The notes under the pieces: model-generated
The model's input: only the letters and a program-made list of their open reading frames with translations
The model's database searches: none
Told to the model about the DNA's origin: nothing
NCBI GenBank assembly: GCA_016936555.1
Contig: JAFGXR010000098.1
Span: 1-55,729, forward strand
Length of the DNA stretch: 55,729 nucleotides
Source: Spirochaetales bacterium
GTDB lineage: Bacteria; Spirochaetota; Spirochaetia; DSM-2461
Direction: 5' to 3'
Program-made: the position numbers and the translations under genes
Shown: piece after piece, positions 41,078-49,943 of the stretch
Layout: each line of letters begins with the position of its first letter
Numbering within the stretch: position 1 is the stretch's first letter

Positions 41078-41947
41078 ATGAAAAAAACAAGGAAAGTCTC
41101 TTTTTTTACGGGATTGATCCTGCTCATAGGTTCTATGGTATTCGCCTCAGGTGCGAAAGATGATTTCAGCAGGATGAAAGCGCCGGTCAAAGGTTCGGCG
41201 GATACGGATATGTCGGCTGCTGAAATCTACAGTATGTATCCCCTGAATGTTCTGCCGGGGACTCTGGTTTCCATCAGCGGAGACGGTTTCGGAGATACCG
41301 CCGGTATCATTTACATTGACGGCATCGGCATCGATGAATTCTACGGATGGGATAACAACACCATATGGGTCAAGGTTCCCGAAACGGAAAGTTCTGAAAT
41401 GGAAGTGCAGGCGGGTATGTCCGTTGCGGAGGATTTACTCTACAGGGCGCCCGAGGGAAGCATCACGGTTCGCTGGGTTGTCGATGCCGATGCCCTTCAG
41501 GCTGTTGCCGATGCAACCTTTGATAAGTATAAACTGGATTTTGCCCCCATGTGGAAATTCCCTCTTCACATTAAGGGAGAGTGGGTCAAGTCCGGCGACG
41601 GATTCGGAAATAAGAGCGGCAGCTGGGACGGCGGATCGAGACGGCTTATGTGGAACCAGCCTGAAACGGGACTCTGGATTTCCGAAGTTGTCTTCACCCC
41701 TGAAAACATGGAGAGCTATAAACCCGGCGTCATGAAATTCGCTTTCGAAGACAGCGAGGATGAAGCCCGTAATATAGCGACTTTTGAAAGCGATATGGCC
41801 TTTATCCTGAAAAAGGAGTGGGCCAAAGCCGATCCTTTTACGGATATCAGCAGTGACCCCGCCGTTCGGGTGGGAACTACAAGCCGATTTTACAATGAGA
41901 GAAACAACACCATTCAGATCAGCTACCCTGTGGCTGAGTCAAAATAA
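41078..41947 (+). CDS. Exported IPT/TIG-like accessory protein of the starch locus
   Basis: 289 residues with a signal peptide (FFTGLILLIGSMVFASG). Residues about 45-130 (MYPLNVLPGTLVSISGDGFG, then YIDGIGIDEFYGWDNNTIWV) look like an IPT/TIG immunoglobulin-like domain, as in SusE/SusG-associated and other surface proteins. The C-terminal 130 residues have a Trp-rich sandwich pattern (WKFPLHIKGEWVKSGDGFG, WNQPETGLWISEVVF) that could bind glucan. AAGGAG precedes ATG 41078. Not recognised as a whole; position between amylase and pullulanase suggests an accessory role. Confidence 0.68.
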   Translation: MKKTRKVSFFTGLILLIGSMVFASGAKDDFSRMKAPVKGSADTDMSAAEIYSMYPLNVLPGTLVSISGDGFGDTAGIIYIDGIGIDEFYGWDNNTIWVKVPETESSEMEVQAGMSVAEDLLYRAPEGSITVRWVVDADALQAVADATFDKYKLDFAPMWKFPLHIKGEWVKSGDGFGNKSGSWDGGSRRLMWNQPETGLWISEVVFTPENMESYKPGVMKFAFEDSEDEARNIATFESDMAFILKKEWAKADPFTDISSDPAVRVGTTSRFYNERNNTIQISYPVAESK

Positions 41948-41962
41948 AATTACGGAGATACT

Positions 41963-44752
41963 ATGCGGATAATCAAATATGCAACGGGATTTCTCATAAC
42001 GCTGTTTATAATTGCGTCCTGTGCGACCGGGAAGTCCGGCGGCGCACTTGAAGAAGTTCCGGGAACAATCGAAACAAAGGGACATCCCATGATGGATAAA
42101 GTGGCGGCCGTTTCCGGAAAACTGAATATCGCCGATGATGAAATCGTTCTGTACTACTACAGAAATGATGAGAACTATGATCCCTGGGGATTCTGGCTAT
42201 GGGCTCCCGGATCGGGCGACGGCAGCGTGAACTGGGATATTTCAAAAAATATCAAGGTTCTCGACGGAGTGGGATACCTGAGGTTCAAAAAAGACGGCAG
42301 CGACCTGGGACAGAGCGCTGTCAATCCCGCCGGAGAGATAGGATTTATCAGAAGATCCGATAAGGGCTGGGACAATCAGACGCCCGATCTGGTCTGGGAC
42401 ACCGCTGCAAAAGGCAACGAAGTTGTTCTCTTCGAAGACACCCTTGAGCCGGCGGCGCTGGGTGGATACAAACCTTCATTCAAGGCGGTTGTCGCCGATT
42501 CGGCCAATATGATTAAAATGTCTCTTTCGGGAAGGCATGCTCTTGCAGCCGAGCCCTCTGCCAATGGTTTTACCATTACTGACGGAAATGGCAATATCGT
42601 TCCCATCAGCGATATGGTGAATATGAGAGCCATTAATAACAGATCGAAGAATTTTACCAGCAATATCTATATCAAACTCGGGGCCGATCTCGATCCCATG
42701 GGGAGCTATAGGATTTCCCACCCGAAATATCTGGCTCCGGCCAACGTCGATACATCTGCTCTGGCGCTTCTGGCGATTGACAAGATGACACCCGAAGCCG
42801 GGTACACTCTCGGGGCATTGTATAATCCCGACGATTCTTCTGTCGAGTTCCGCCTGTGGTCTCCCTTCGCGGCATCTGTCAAAGCTCTCATTTACTCAAA
42901 AAGCATTGCAGTTACCACTTCTGAAAAGCCTGTGGTTGAAATCGATCTGGATTTTGATGAGACCACCGGTGTCTGGAGCGCCATCTATGGGGATACAGAT
43001 CTGGATGGATATTTCTATGAGTACAAAGTGACTCAGAATGACGGCATGGTTAAAACGGCACTGGATCCCTACGCCAGAAGTATGGATGCCTATATGAACC
43101 AGGGCGGTTCAGGCCGGGCCGCTATTGTCAATCTGAATAAGGCTCTTCCCGAAGGTGGCTGGGAAGGTTTTGAAACGGCTCAGGATAAGGGGTATTATCA
43201 GAAGAGGGAAGACGCCGTTATATACGAAGTCTCGGTCCGGGATTTTACCATCTCTCCCGATTCGGGCGTAAAGGGCGAGCCTGGTACCTATTCAGCTTTT
43301 ATTGAAAAGCTCCCCTATCTGGCGGATCTGGGGGTGACACACATCCAGCTGATGCCCGTACTGAATTTCTACTACACCGATGAAACCGATAAGGCCTATG
43401 TAGCCAAAGGCGGAACGACCAATAATAACTACAACTGGGGATACGATCCCCATAACTACTTCACGCCCGAGGGATGGTATGCCAGCGACGCTTCCGATCC
43501 CTATGCGCGGATGGTGGAACTGAAAGATCTTGTCAAAGCGGCCCATGAGCAGGGTATGAGAGTTCTCCTCGATGTCGTCTACAACCATATGGGCACGACC
43601 AACTTCCTGGAAGATGTCGTTCCCGGCTATTATTTCCGCAAAACGCGGAGCGGGGCGTTCACGTCCAATTCCGGGTGCGGAAACGATGTGGCTACAACCA
43701 GAAAGATGTCGCGAAAACTGATTGTCGACAGTCTCGCCTACTGGGTGGAGGAATATAAAGTGGACGGTTTCCGCTTCGACCTGATGGGGCTGCTCGATAC
43801 AGAGACCGTGGAAGCCGGTTATGCCGCCGCTTCGGCGATCCGTCCCGATGTTCTCTTCGAAGGGGAAGGGTGGTCCATGTATAACGGTCCTTCCGGCACG
43901 AAAGGGACAGAGCAGAGCTATATGACATCAACGGATAACATCACGGTTTTCAATGACGAGATACGGAACATGATGAAAGGCGGCGGTTTCAATGACAAGA
44001 TGAAGGCTTTCCTCACTGACGGAAGCCATGATGCCGAGGCCATATTCATGAATCTGACCGGAAGACCCCAGAACAATTACCGCGCAGATTCTCCCGGCGA
44101 CAGCATGCTTTATATCGCCGCCCATGATAACCTGGCTCTGGCCGATAACATCGCCTATAACCTCAGGCTCGATCCCTCCGACAGCAGGGACCGTATGGAA
44201 ATCGCTCAGCGGGTCAAGCTCGGGAACTTCCTGATTCTCACGGGGCAGGGAATCTCCTTCCTTCACGGGGGACAGGAGAGAGGCCGGTCCAAGCCGAATG
44301 TCATGAATGATTCCAGCGAATCAATCGGCCGCTTCGTCAGCAACAGCTATGACTCGGCCGATGATATCAACCAGTTCGTCTGGAACATTCCCGGCGAGTA
44401 TCAGGCCATTCATGATTTTACGAAAGGCATGATAGAGATCAGGAAAATGCATGATATTTTCCGCCTGGGAGATATGGCTCTCGTGGAGCAGAAAATAGAG
44501 TATCTTCCCCAGAGCGGTGACTTTATGCTGGCTTACAGGCTGGAAGGAGAGGCGGCCGACTACTATGTCCTCGCCAATACTTCGACTGAAGCCAGAACCT
44601 TCGAACTGAAGAAGGATGTGACCGGTGCTGTTGTTCTGGCTGATGGAACGACAGCTTCAAATAGCGGAATCGCATCTCCTTCCGGAGTTTCTGTTTCGGG
44701 AAGCCGTGTCGAGCTGTCCGCGTTGACACCGGCCCTGATTCTCGTGAAATAA
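41963..44752 (+). CDS. pulA: Lipoprotein type I pullulanase
   Basis: 929 residues. The lipoprotein signal ends in IIASC. A CBM41-like starch module (about 45-150: VLYYYRNDENYDPWGFWLWA) and a CBM48 (about 280-370: VEFRLWSPFAASVKALIYS) precede a GH13 catalytic barrel with the pullulanase motif YNWGYDPHNYF, then DVVYNHMG, VDGFRFDLMG (nucleophile), FEGEGW (acid/base) and AAHDNLAL. Type I pullulanases cut alpha-1,6 branches in pullulan and amylopectin. Being lipid-anchored, it would debranch starch at the surface. GGAG precedes ATG 41963. It is the last gene of the locus. Confidence 0.93.
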   Translation: MRIIKYATGFLITLFIIASCATGKSGGALEEVPGTIETKGHPMMDKVAAVSGKLNIADDEIVLYYYRNDENYDPWGFWLWAPGSGDGSVNWDISKNIKVLDGVGYLRFKKDGSDLGQSAVNPAGEIGFIRRSDKGWDNQTPDLVWDTAAKGNEVVLFEDTLEPAALGGYKPSFKAVVADSANMIKMSLSGRHALAAEPSANGFTITDGNGNIVPISDMVNMRAINNRSKNFTSNIYIKLGADLDPMGSYRISHPKYLAPANVDTSALALLAIDKMTPEAGYTLGALYNPDDSSVEFRLWSPFAASVKALIYSKSIAVTTSEKPVVEIDLDFDETTGVWSAIYGDTDLDGYFYEYKVTQNDGMVKTALDPYARSMDAYMNQGGSGRAAIVNLNKALPEGGWEGFETAQDKGYYQKREDAVIYEVSVRDFTISPDSGVKGEPGTYSAFIEKLPYLADLGVTHIQLMPVLNFYYTDETDKAYVAKGGTTNNNYNWGYDPHNYFTPEGWYASDASDPYARMVELKDLVKAAHEQGMRVLLDVVYNHMGTTNFLEDVVPGYYFRKTRSGAFTSNSGCGNDVATTRKMSRKLIVDSLAYWVEEYKVDGFRFDLMGLLDTETVEAGYAAASAIRPDVLFEGEGWSMYNGPSGTKGTEQSYMTSTDNITVFNDEIRNMMKGGGFNDKMKAFLTDGSHDAEAIFMNLTGRPQNNYRADSPGDSMLYIAAHDNLALADNIAYNLRLDPSDSRDRMEIAQRVKLGNFLILTGQGISFLHGGQERGRSKPNVMNDSSESIGRFVSNSYDSADDINQFVWNIPGEYQAIHDFTKGMIEIRKMHDIFRLGDMALVEQKIEYLPQSGDFMLAYRLEGEAADYYVLANTSTEARTFELKKDVTGAVVLADGTTASNSGIASPSGVSVSGSRVELSALTPALILVK

Positions 44753-44758
44753 AATTTT

Positions 44759-44819
44759 GAAGGGGGGGGTGGCAACAGTTCGAAATGGACTTCGAATGCC
44801 ATCATCCCCCGACCCCTTC
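44759..44819 (+). other. Long G-rich hairpin after the pullulanase gene
   Basis: GAAGGGG with a run of eight G (44762-44769) and GGTGGCA pairs with TGCCATCATCCCCC...CCCCTTC downstream, with TTCGAA repeated on both sides of the loop. It starts seven bases past the stop codon. There is no U-tract. It may protect the 3' end of the mRNA or slow polymerase, and a second hairpin, TGTCCGG (44868-44874)/CCGGACA (44893-44899), follows before GGGTTTT and could be the actual end. Confidence 0.5.
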
Positions 44820-44928
44820 TCTGCAGGAAGCAGAGGCGAACCGGAAGCTTGTATCCTGTGAAAAGGATGTCCGGTGTTGACCATCTCCCTTTCCGGACAG
44901 ATTGGGTTTTAACGTGAAAATAAAAAAC

Positions 44929-44957
44929 TGGACATCGTGAATTTTCATTGATATTCT
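44929..44957 (+). promoter_or_regulatory. Promoter of the 123-residue gene, likely leaderless
   Basis: -35 TGGACA (44929-44934), 17-base spacer, -10 TATTCT (44952-44957). The -10 ends eight bases before ATG 44966, so transcription would start at or just before the start codon. Confidence 0.55.
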
Positions 44958-44965
44958 TTTTTAAT

Positions 44966-45334
44966 ATGAATGTAACTTATAATGCCCAACTGTATCTCGG
45001 TCCGGAAGAGAAACAGAATTTCCCGCAAGATCAGATCATCAGAAAAATCGAATCTACTGCCGAATCGCTCAACCTCAAGAGACTTCTCATCTGGGATACT
45101 CATCCTGGTAATCTGACTGAAGAGATCATAAGCTTCTGCCATTCCCGCTCCATTGAAGCCTGGCTCTGGCATCCGGTGCTGGCCGATATGAACAGTTTCG
45201 CCGTAACACCGGATAGGATGGCGGAGGTTCCTTTTTTCAAAGGTTTGGACAAACTGTCGGGCGTTGTCGTTTCATGGAATATTCTCCATATTCCCGATCG
45301 TTATTTTGCGCTTTTAAACCGCCTGAACATTTAA
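44966..45334 (+). CDS. Hypothetical protein (123 aa), possibly a fragment
   Basis: Starts at ATG 44966; no Shine-Dalgarno, but a promoter ends eight bases upstream. The sequence (IESTAESLNLKRLLIWDTHP, then IISFCHSRSIEAWLWHPVLA) has the alternating helix/strand feel of the first units of a TIM barrel, as in the N-terminus of a glycosidase-like or sugar isomerase-like protein. At 123 residues it would be incomplete for such a fold, so it may be a truncated remnant or a small unrelated domain. It is 19 bp from the convergent gene. Confidence 0.5.
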   Translation: MNVTYNAQLYLGPEEKQNFPQDQIIRKIESTAESLNLKRLLIWDTHPGNLTEEIISFCHSRSIEAWLWHPVLADMNSFAVTPDRMAEVPFFKGLDKLSGVVVSWNILHIPDRYFALLNRLNI

Positions 45335-45353
45335 AAGCCGGAGTTATCTTTGA

Positions 45354-46622
45354 CTATTGATCGAGATAATTGCCGATCTCCCCGATCCCCTGCTCAATGG
45401 TGATCCGGCCATTAATGACCAGCCTGATTATCTTTTTCAGAACAAAGCGTAACTTCTCTATCATATCTCCGGAATTGAGCTCGACAGCCTTATCCAGCTC
45501 ATAGAGGAGGATATCCTTCGACCGATTGTTTTCCAGGAGAGAATAGACGCTTTTATCGGCCGGGAGATACCCTGTTTCCGGATCGATCCTCTGCTGAACA
45601 CCGTATCCCGTCAGATAGGCTATAAGATCTTCCGCTGTCTCTTTCGATCCGCTTCCCCGGGGAATTCCCAGCAGAATGGACACTTTCAGGGGGGGGGGAG
45701 TCTCTCCGGGCAGAAGAGGAAATCTCTCTTCAAGGGAGATGGGATTGCCGGGCAGTTCCTTAAAAACAGTGGACATGCCGAAATACCGGTCGGCTCTACC
45801 GGAAATGAAATCCTCCGGGTAATCAGAGGAAATCCTGTAGGCTCCGGCCCTGTAGAGATTGCGAAGATATGTCAAGGTTTCAAAAAGTGCCGGATCATCG
45901 ACGGAAAAAGGTTCTTTCAGACCGTAATGAAGGGCTAGAGGATAAAGCATATTGAGATCGCTGAAGTCGGCGGCGATAATCTGATTTTCCCCATATGTTG
46001 AACCACTCAGATAGACTGTTCTGCTGAATTTGTAGGGGACCGGCTCTTTCTGCCTCTCCTCATTGAGAAGGGGGCTGAGAGCATTCTGCTTTTCTCCGCT
46101 GAATACGATAAGGTCGGGAACCGTTCTATCGTTGAAAATATTGTACTCCAGCAGGGAGACAATACCGGGATCGACGCGGAATTCAATGTCTCTATGGTGA
46201 AGAGCGGCGAAGAGAGATAACTCTCTCTCCATATGGGCATCCCTGCTGTCGAACCAGATAAGCAGAGGATCCGGCTCTCTCTCTTTACCCTCCAGTTCTA
46301 TGCTGTCCGGCAGAAAAAGACTTCCGATTCCCTCTCCTCTCAGGTAGATCTGATCTTCATTGGTCACAACGCGCAGATCTTCTGTCAACTCGGTTTCCAG
46401 TCTGTATTCACCCGAATAGAAACGGAAACCACGCAGGTCCTCCATCAGGGGGAGCAGCTCGTGGAGAAACACTCCCTTTTCCTCTCCGTAGGGCAGCCTG
46501 TAGGATAATTCCCGGAGGCTTTCGTCGCTGTAATTGTCAAAAAAATTGTCGTTGAGACGTATTTCCAGAGCGGGGAGAGGAAGGATGAAAATCAGCAGAA
46601 CAAGGGGTGCTAAACGGTTCAT
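45354..46622 (-). CDS. Unusual extracellular solute-binding protein, family 1-like
   Basis: 422 residues with a signal peptide (RLAPLVLLIFILPLPALE). The C-terminal half carries the maltose-binding-protein pattern: FSGRADRYFGMSTVF-type wall segments, and AEDLIAYLTGYGVQQRIDPE followed by TGYLPADKSV, the classic family-1 ending. The first 130 residues do not match a normal solute-binding protein and may be a separate domain. No permease genes are adjacent. Given the starch locus upstream it might bind maltodextrin, but that is a guess. The start ATG 46622 has no Shine-Dalgarno; its promoter faces that of the next gene. Confidence 0.65.
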   Translation of the reverse strand: MNRLAPLVLLIFILPLPALEIRLNDNFFDNYSDESLRELSYRLPYGEEKGVFLHELLPLMEDLRGFRFYSGEYRLETELTEDLRVVTNEDQIYLRGEGIGSLFLPDSIELEGKEREPDPLLIWFDSRDAHMERELSLFAALHHRDIEFRVDPGIVSLLEYNIFNDRTVPDLIVFSGEKQNALSPLLNEERQKEPVPYKFSRTVYLSGSTYGENQIIAADFSDLNMLYPLALHYGLKEPFSVDDPALFETLTYLRNLYRAGAYRISSDYPEDFISGRADRYFGMSTVFKELPGNPISLEERFPLLPGETPPPLKVSILLGIPRGSGSKETAEDLIAYLTGYGVQQRIDPETGYLPADKSVYSLLENNRSKDILLYELDKAVELNSGDMIEKLRFVLKKIIRLVINGRITIEQGIGEIGNYLDQ

Positions 46623-46630
46623 ACAAAACC

Positions 46631-46659
46631 ATTGTAACTTCTCAATCTGTTCTTTACAA
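46631..46659 (-). promoter_or_regulatory. Minus-strand promoter of the solute-binding protein, likely leaderless
   Basis: -35 TTGTAA (46654-46659), 17-base spacer, -10 TACAAT (46631-46636), ending eight bases before the start codon at 46622. It overlaps the plus-strand promoter of the acyl-CoA synthetase gene. Confidence 0.55.
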
Positions 46660-46667
46660 GTTATACT
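46639..46667 (+). promoter_or_regulatory. Plus-strand promoter of the acyl-CoA synthetase, likely leaderless
   Basis: -35 TTCTCA (46639-46644), 17-base spacer, -10 TATACT (46662-46667), ending six bases before ATG 46674. It overlaps the opposing promoter almost completely, so the two genes probably compete for polymerase. Confidence 0.5.
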
Positions 46668-46673
46668 GATCAG

Positions 46674-48296
46674 ATGAAATTCGGTTTAAGTAAATATACC
46701 ATAGATAGTTTTTTTAAGAGAGTTGTTGAATTGTATGCCGATGAACTGTCCATCGGAACTGTTGAGACGAAAGCCATAACATACCGGGAATTCGGACAGA
46801 GAGTCACTTCATTTGAAAACAGGCTGTTGTCTCTTGGAATAGGGCGGGGGGACCGCGTCGCCATTGTCGGTGTTTCCACTCCCGAATGGGCTATGGCCTA
46901 TCTCGCCGTTATGTCCATTGGAGCCACAGCAGTCCCCGTCATGGAGGATTTCCCTGTTGATGATATCAAATATCTTATCGACTTCGCCGAATCCGATGCT
47001 CTTGTCCTCTCCGGCCAGATAATCTCCAAATTCGGAGAATACGATTTTACCCCTTTTAAAGCCCTTATCCGCATGGATGATTATGAGATCCTCCACAGCC
47101 GGGAGGATAAACCGGCTTCCCGTGAAGAAGTCAGCGAGGATGATCTGGCTGAAATTCTCTTCACTTCCGGCACAACGGGCCACAGCAAAGGGGTTATGCT
47201 CACTCAGAAAAACCTGGTTTCCAATATCTTCGAAGGTCCGGACAGGCTGAAATGCATTACGAAGGATTCGGTGACCCTCAGCATCCTTCCCATGGCCCAT
47301 GCCTTCGGCTCCACTTCGGCTTTTCTGTCCATCATCTATTGCGGCTCCGAACTTTATCTTCTGGGGCGCAAACCGACGATCGGGGCTCTGATGAAGTCCT
47401 TTGAACTGGTCCGGCCTACTATCCTGGGAAGCGTTCCCCTTATTTTTGAAAAAATCTATTCCAAGAAGGTCGCACCCCTGATCGGAGGAAAACCGCTGTT
47501 CCGCTTTCTGGTTAAAAGGGACTGGACGAAAAAGATTTTTTACAGGCTGATCGGCAAAAAATTCAAAGAGGCGTTCGGCGGCCGTCTCGAATGCGCCATC
47601 ATCGGCGGTGCGGCACTGGCTGAGGAAGTGGAGGAGTTCCTCAATATGGGGCAGATCCCCTTCGTTCTGGGATACGGCATGACCGAATCGGCTCCTCTGA
47701 TCACCTTCCAGTCTCTGGAGGATTCCCGCCGGGGATCGGTCGGCAGCGCTATTAGCGATGTGGAGATCGTTATTGAGGATCCTGAAGCGGGTACGGGTAT
47801 CGGAGAAATTCTCGTTAAAGGCCCCAGCGTTATGAAAGGCTATCTGAAAAATCCCGAAGCGACAGCGGAAATGCTCACCGGAGAAGGGTGGCTCAGAACG
47901 GGGGACCGGGGGTATCTCGATGAAGACGGTTATCTCTACCTCAAAGGGCGTAGCAAGAATGTCATCGTCGGCCCCTCCGGTGAGAACATCTATCCCGAAG
48001 TTATCGAGTCATTAATATCCGCTTCTCCCTATGTGGATGAGGTTCTCGTTTACGCGGAGGACCATAAAATCGTCAGCCGGGTCTTCCCCAACAGGGAATA
48101 CGTCGACAAAATGGAGAAAGGTGAGATCGAGGAGCACAAAGGGCAGTGGCTGGAAACTCTGAAGCGCGAGGTGAATGCCAAACTTCCCATGGCCTCGAAA
48201 ATCGTTCATATGATAGAGGAGAATGTTCCCTTTATCAAAACGGCCAGCAACAAGATCAAAAGGGATGAGAATATCAACCGCGATTCCGATTCTTAA
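46674..48296 (+). CDS. AMP-forming acyl-CoA synthetase
   Basis: 540 residues of the adenylate-forming (ANL) family, long-chain acyl-CoA synthetase branch. The P-loop-like motif FTSGTTGHSKGVML is near residue 164, GYGMTESAPLIT near 335, and LRTGDRGYLDEDGYLYLKGR near 405 with the hinge Asp and the C-terminal domain following. It activates a carboxylic (probably fatty) acid to acyl-AMP and then acyl-CoA. No transmembrane segment is seen. The chain-length preference is unknown. Its last 23 bases overlap the convergent metallophosphoesterase gene. Confidence 0.9.
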   Translation: MKFGLSKYTIDSFFKRVVELYADELSIGTVETKAITYREFGQRVTSFENRLLSLGIGRGDRVAIVGVSTPEWAMAYLAVMSIGATAVPVMEDFPVDDIKYLIDFAESDALVLSGQIISKFGEYDFTPFKALIRMDDYEILHSREDKPASREEVSEDDLAEILFTSGTTGHSKGVMLTQKNLVSNIFEGPDRLKCITKDSVTLSILPMAHAFGSTSAFLSIIYCGSELYLLGRKPTIGALMKSFELVRPTILGSVPLIFEKIYSKKVAPLIGGKPLFRFLVKRDWTKKIFYRLIGKKFKEAFGGRLECAIIGGAALAEEVEEFLNMGQIPFVLGYGMTESAPLITFQSLEDSRRGSVGSAISDVEIVIEDPEAGTGIGEILVKGPSVMKGYLKNPEATAEMLTGEGWLRTGDRGYLDEDGYLYLKGRSKNVIVGPSGENIYPEVIESLISASPYVDEVLVYAEDHKIVSRVFPNREYVDKMEKGEIEEHKGQWLETLKREVNAKLPMASKIVHMIEENVPFIKTASNKIKRDENINRDSDS

Positions 48297-49137
48297 GGAA
48301 TTCCTCCCCCGCCCGGTCCCAGATAGGATCGGGTATGGTCAGGGCATCGGTTATGCCTTCACGCTCCATCAGATTCAGGGCGTAATCAATCATCAGCAGC
48401 GAGATATTTTCCCCCTCTCTCAGGCTGTCAATTATGGAACGGCTCCAGTGGGGGCTCGCTTGATAGAGACCGCTATCGTGAAATCGCTTTTCCAGTTCAT
48501 CGAGAGAGTAGGGGACGCTGATCAGTCGGGCTGAAAGCTTTCCTTCGGAAATCGATAAGAGGGCGTACTGGGCGCCTTCTCCCTTATTGAAGTGAATCCC
48601 CGCCGAACCGGGATTGAGAGCCCATTTCCCTTCCTGTTCCAGAAACCACTGATTGTGACTGTGACCGCATATGAGCAGATCCTCCTCCAGGGCGTTCATC
48701 ACCTCTTCGAAACGTTCTCTTTTCCTGTCCGGATAGAGAAGTTCAGAAAGGGAATCCGGTGATCCGTGAGTTATCCGTATCGAGATCCCGCCGATCTCGA
48801 TACGCTTCTGATCGGGAAGGGATTGGATGTAGGCACGATTACTTCGGCCTAACTTATCGAAAGTCCACATGAGGGCGGACATTTGCCTGGCGTGGGTCCA
48901 GTGGTTCAGATGTCCTGCCTGATGATCGAGAAAATACTGTTCCCTATTCCCCTTGATGACAATCCATTCCGATTTTCTGACCAGGGTCAGGACTTCATCG
49001 GAATCGGGGCAGTCTGAAATCATATCGCCGGCGACGATAACTTTTTCTATCCCCCTTTTCCGCAGGTCTGCTTTAATGGCGAGAAAAGCAGGCAGGTTTC
49101 CATGTATATCAGCCATAACGGCAATAGTCTCTTTCAT
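48274..49137 (-). CDS. Calcineurin-like metallophosphoesterase
   Basis: 287 residues. The metal-binding motifs of the family are all in the first two thirds: MADIHGNLPAF, VAGDMISD, VIKGNREQ, ICGHSHNQW and LNPGSAGIH, as in the YfcE/MJ0936-type phosphodiesterases. The last 90 residues (SVPYSLDELEKRFHDSGLY, then MEREGITDALTIPDPIW) form an extra helical region seen in several Firmicute/spirochaete relatives. Substrate unknown. Its start is 49 bp from the divergent DUF2161 gene. The C-terminus overlaps the acyl-CoA synthetase gene on the other strand. Confidence 0.88.
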   Translation of the reverse strand: MKETIAVMADIHGNLPAFLAIKADLRKRGIEKVIVAGDMISDCPDSDEVLTLVRKSEWIVIKGNREQYFLDHQAGHLNHWTHARQMSALMWTFDKLGRSNRAYIQSLPDQKRIEIGGISIRITHGSPDSLSELLYPDRKRERFEEVMNALEEDLLICGHSHNQWFLEQEGKWALNPGSAGIHFNKGEGAQYALLSISEGKLSARLISVPYSLDELEKRFHDSGLYQASPHWSRSIIDSLREGENISLLMIDYALNLMEREGITDALTIPDPIWDRAGEEFLKNRNRG

Positions 49138-49186
49138 CTCTATTAGATCTTAGCAGGTCGGGGCGATACGTGTTAAGCTGAAACCG

Positions 49187-49900
49187 ATGAAAGAAACGGA
49201 TCTGGATGAACCGGTCAGGAAATGGCTGGAAGGGCAGGGCTACGAAGTCTCCTGCGAGGTTAAAAACTGCGACATCGTCGCCCGCAAGGGAGAAGAGCTG
49301 CTGATAGTAGAACTGAAAACCCGTTTTTCACTCGATCTGGTCTATCAGGCGGTCAACCGGAAGGCGCTCTCCGATTCTGTATACGTTGCCGTTCCCGTGG
49401 CACCGGGAAAGAAGACCATCCCCCGGTATAAAGAGGTTAAAAAGCTGCTGAGCCGTCTGGAGACGGGACTGATTCTCGTCCGTTTCATGAAGAGCAAAAC
49501 AAAAGTTGAGGTCGTACTCCATCCTGTCCCCTACGCGCCGAGAAAAGCCCATCGGCGAAGGGCTTCCATCATCCGGGAGATCGACGGAAGGTATTCCGAG
49601 TTCAATAAGGCGGGAAGCGCTTCGGGAGACCGGAAAATCAGCGCCTACAGGCAGCAGGCTCTCTATATTGCTTCGGTTCTGAAAGAGCAGGGACCGCTCT
49701 CGCCTTCGGCTTTAGTGAAAAGCGGTTCGGGAAACAAGACCCAACAGATTCTTTCGGGAAATATATACGGATGGTTTGACCGCATCAGCCGGGGGGTCTA
49801 CGACCTTAATGAAACGGGCCGGGAGGCTCTGGAACTTCAGGCGGAAATCGTCAGCCGGCTGGTGGAATCAAAGAGCCAAGGACGGGAAACCCGAAGATAA
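49187..49900 (+). CDS. DUF2161 protein with PD-(D/E)XK-type fold
   Basis: 237 residues. The N-terminal half carries a nuclease-like core: CEVKNCDIVARKGEELLIVE followed by LKTR, giving the D...ExK pattern of PD-(D/E)XK enzymes. The second half is basic (KAHRRRASIIREIDGRYSEF) and ends in a winged-helix-like segment (LYIASVLKEQGPLSPSALVK). DUF2161 proteins are uncharacterised; a DNA or RNA cleaving or repair role is inferred only from the fold. There is no Shine-Dalgarno; a weak TAAGCT ends seven bases before ATG 49187. Confidence 0.8.
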   Translation: MKETDLDEPVRKWLEGQGYEVSCEVKNCDIVARKGEELLIVELKTRFSLDLVYQAVNRKALSDSVYVAVPVAPGKKTIPRYKEVKKLLSRLETGLILVRFMKSKTKVEVVLHPVPYAPRKAHRRRASIIREIDGRYSEFNKAGSASGDRKISAYRQQALYIASVLKEQGPLSPSALVKSGSGNKTQQILSGNIYGWFDRISRGVYDLNETGREALELQAEIVSRLVESKSQGRETRR

Positions 49901-49943
49901 ACTCATATTTGCTGACAGTTAAAGGATTAGGATCATATGATGA

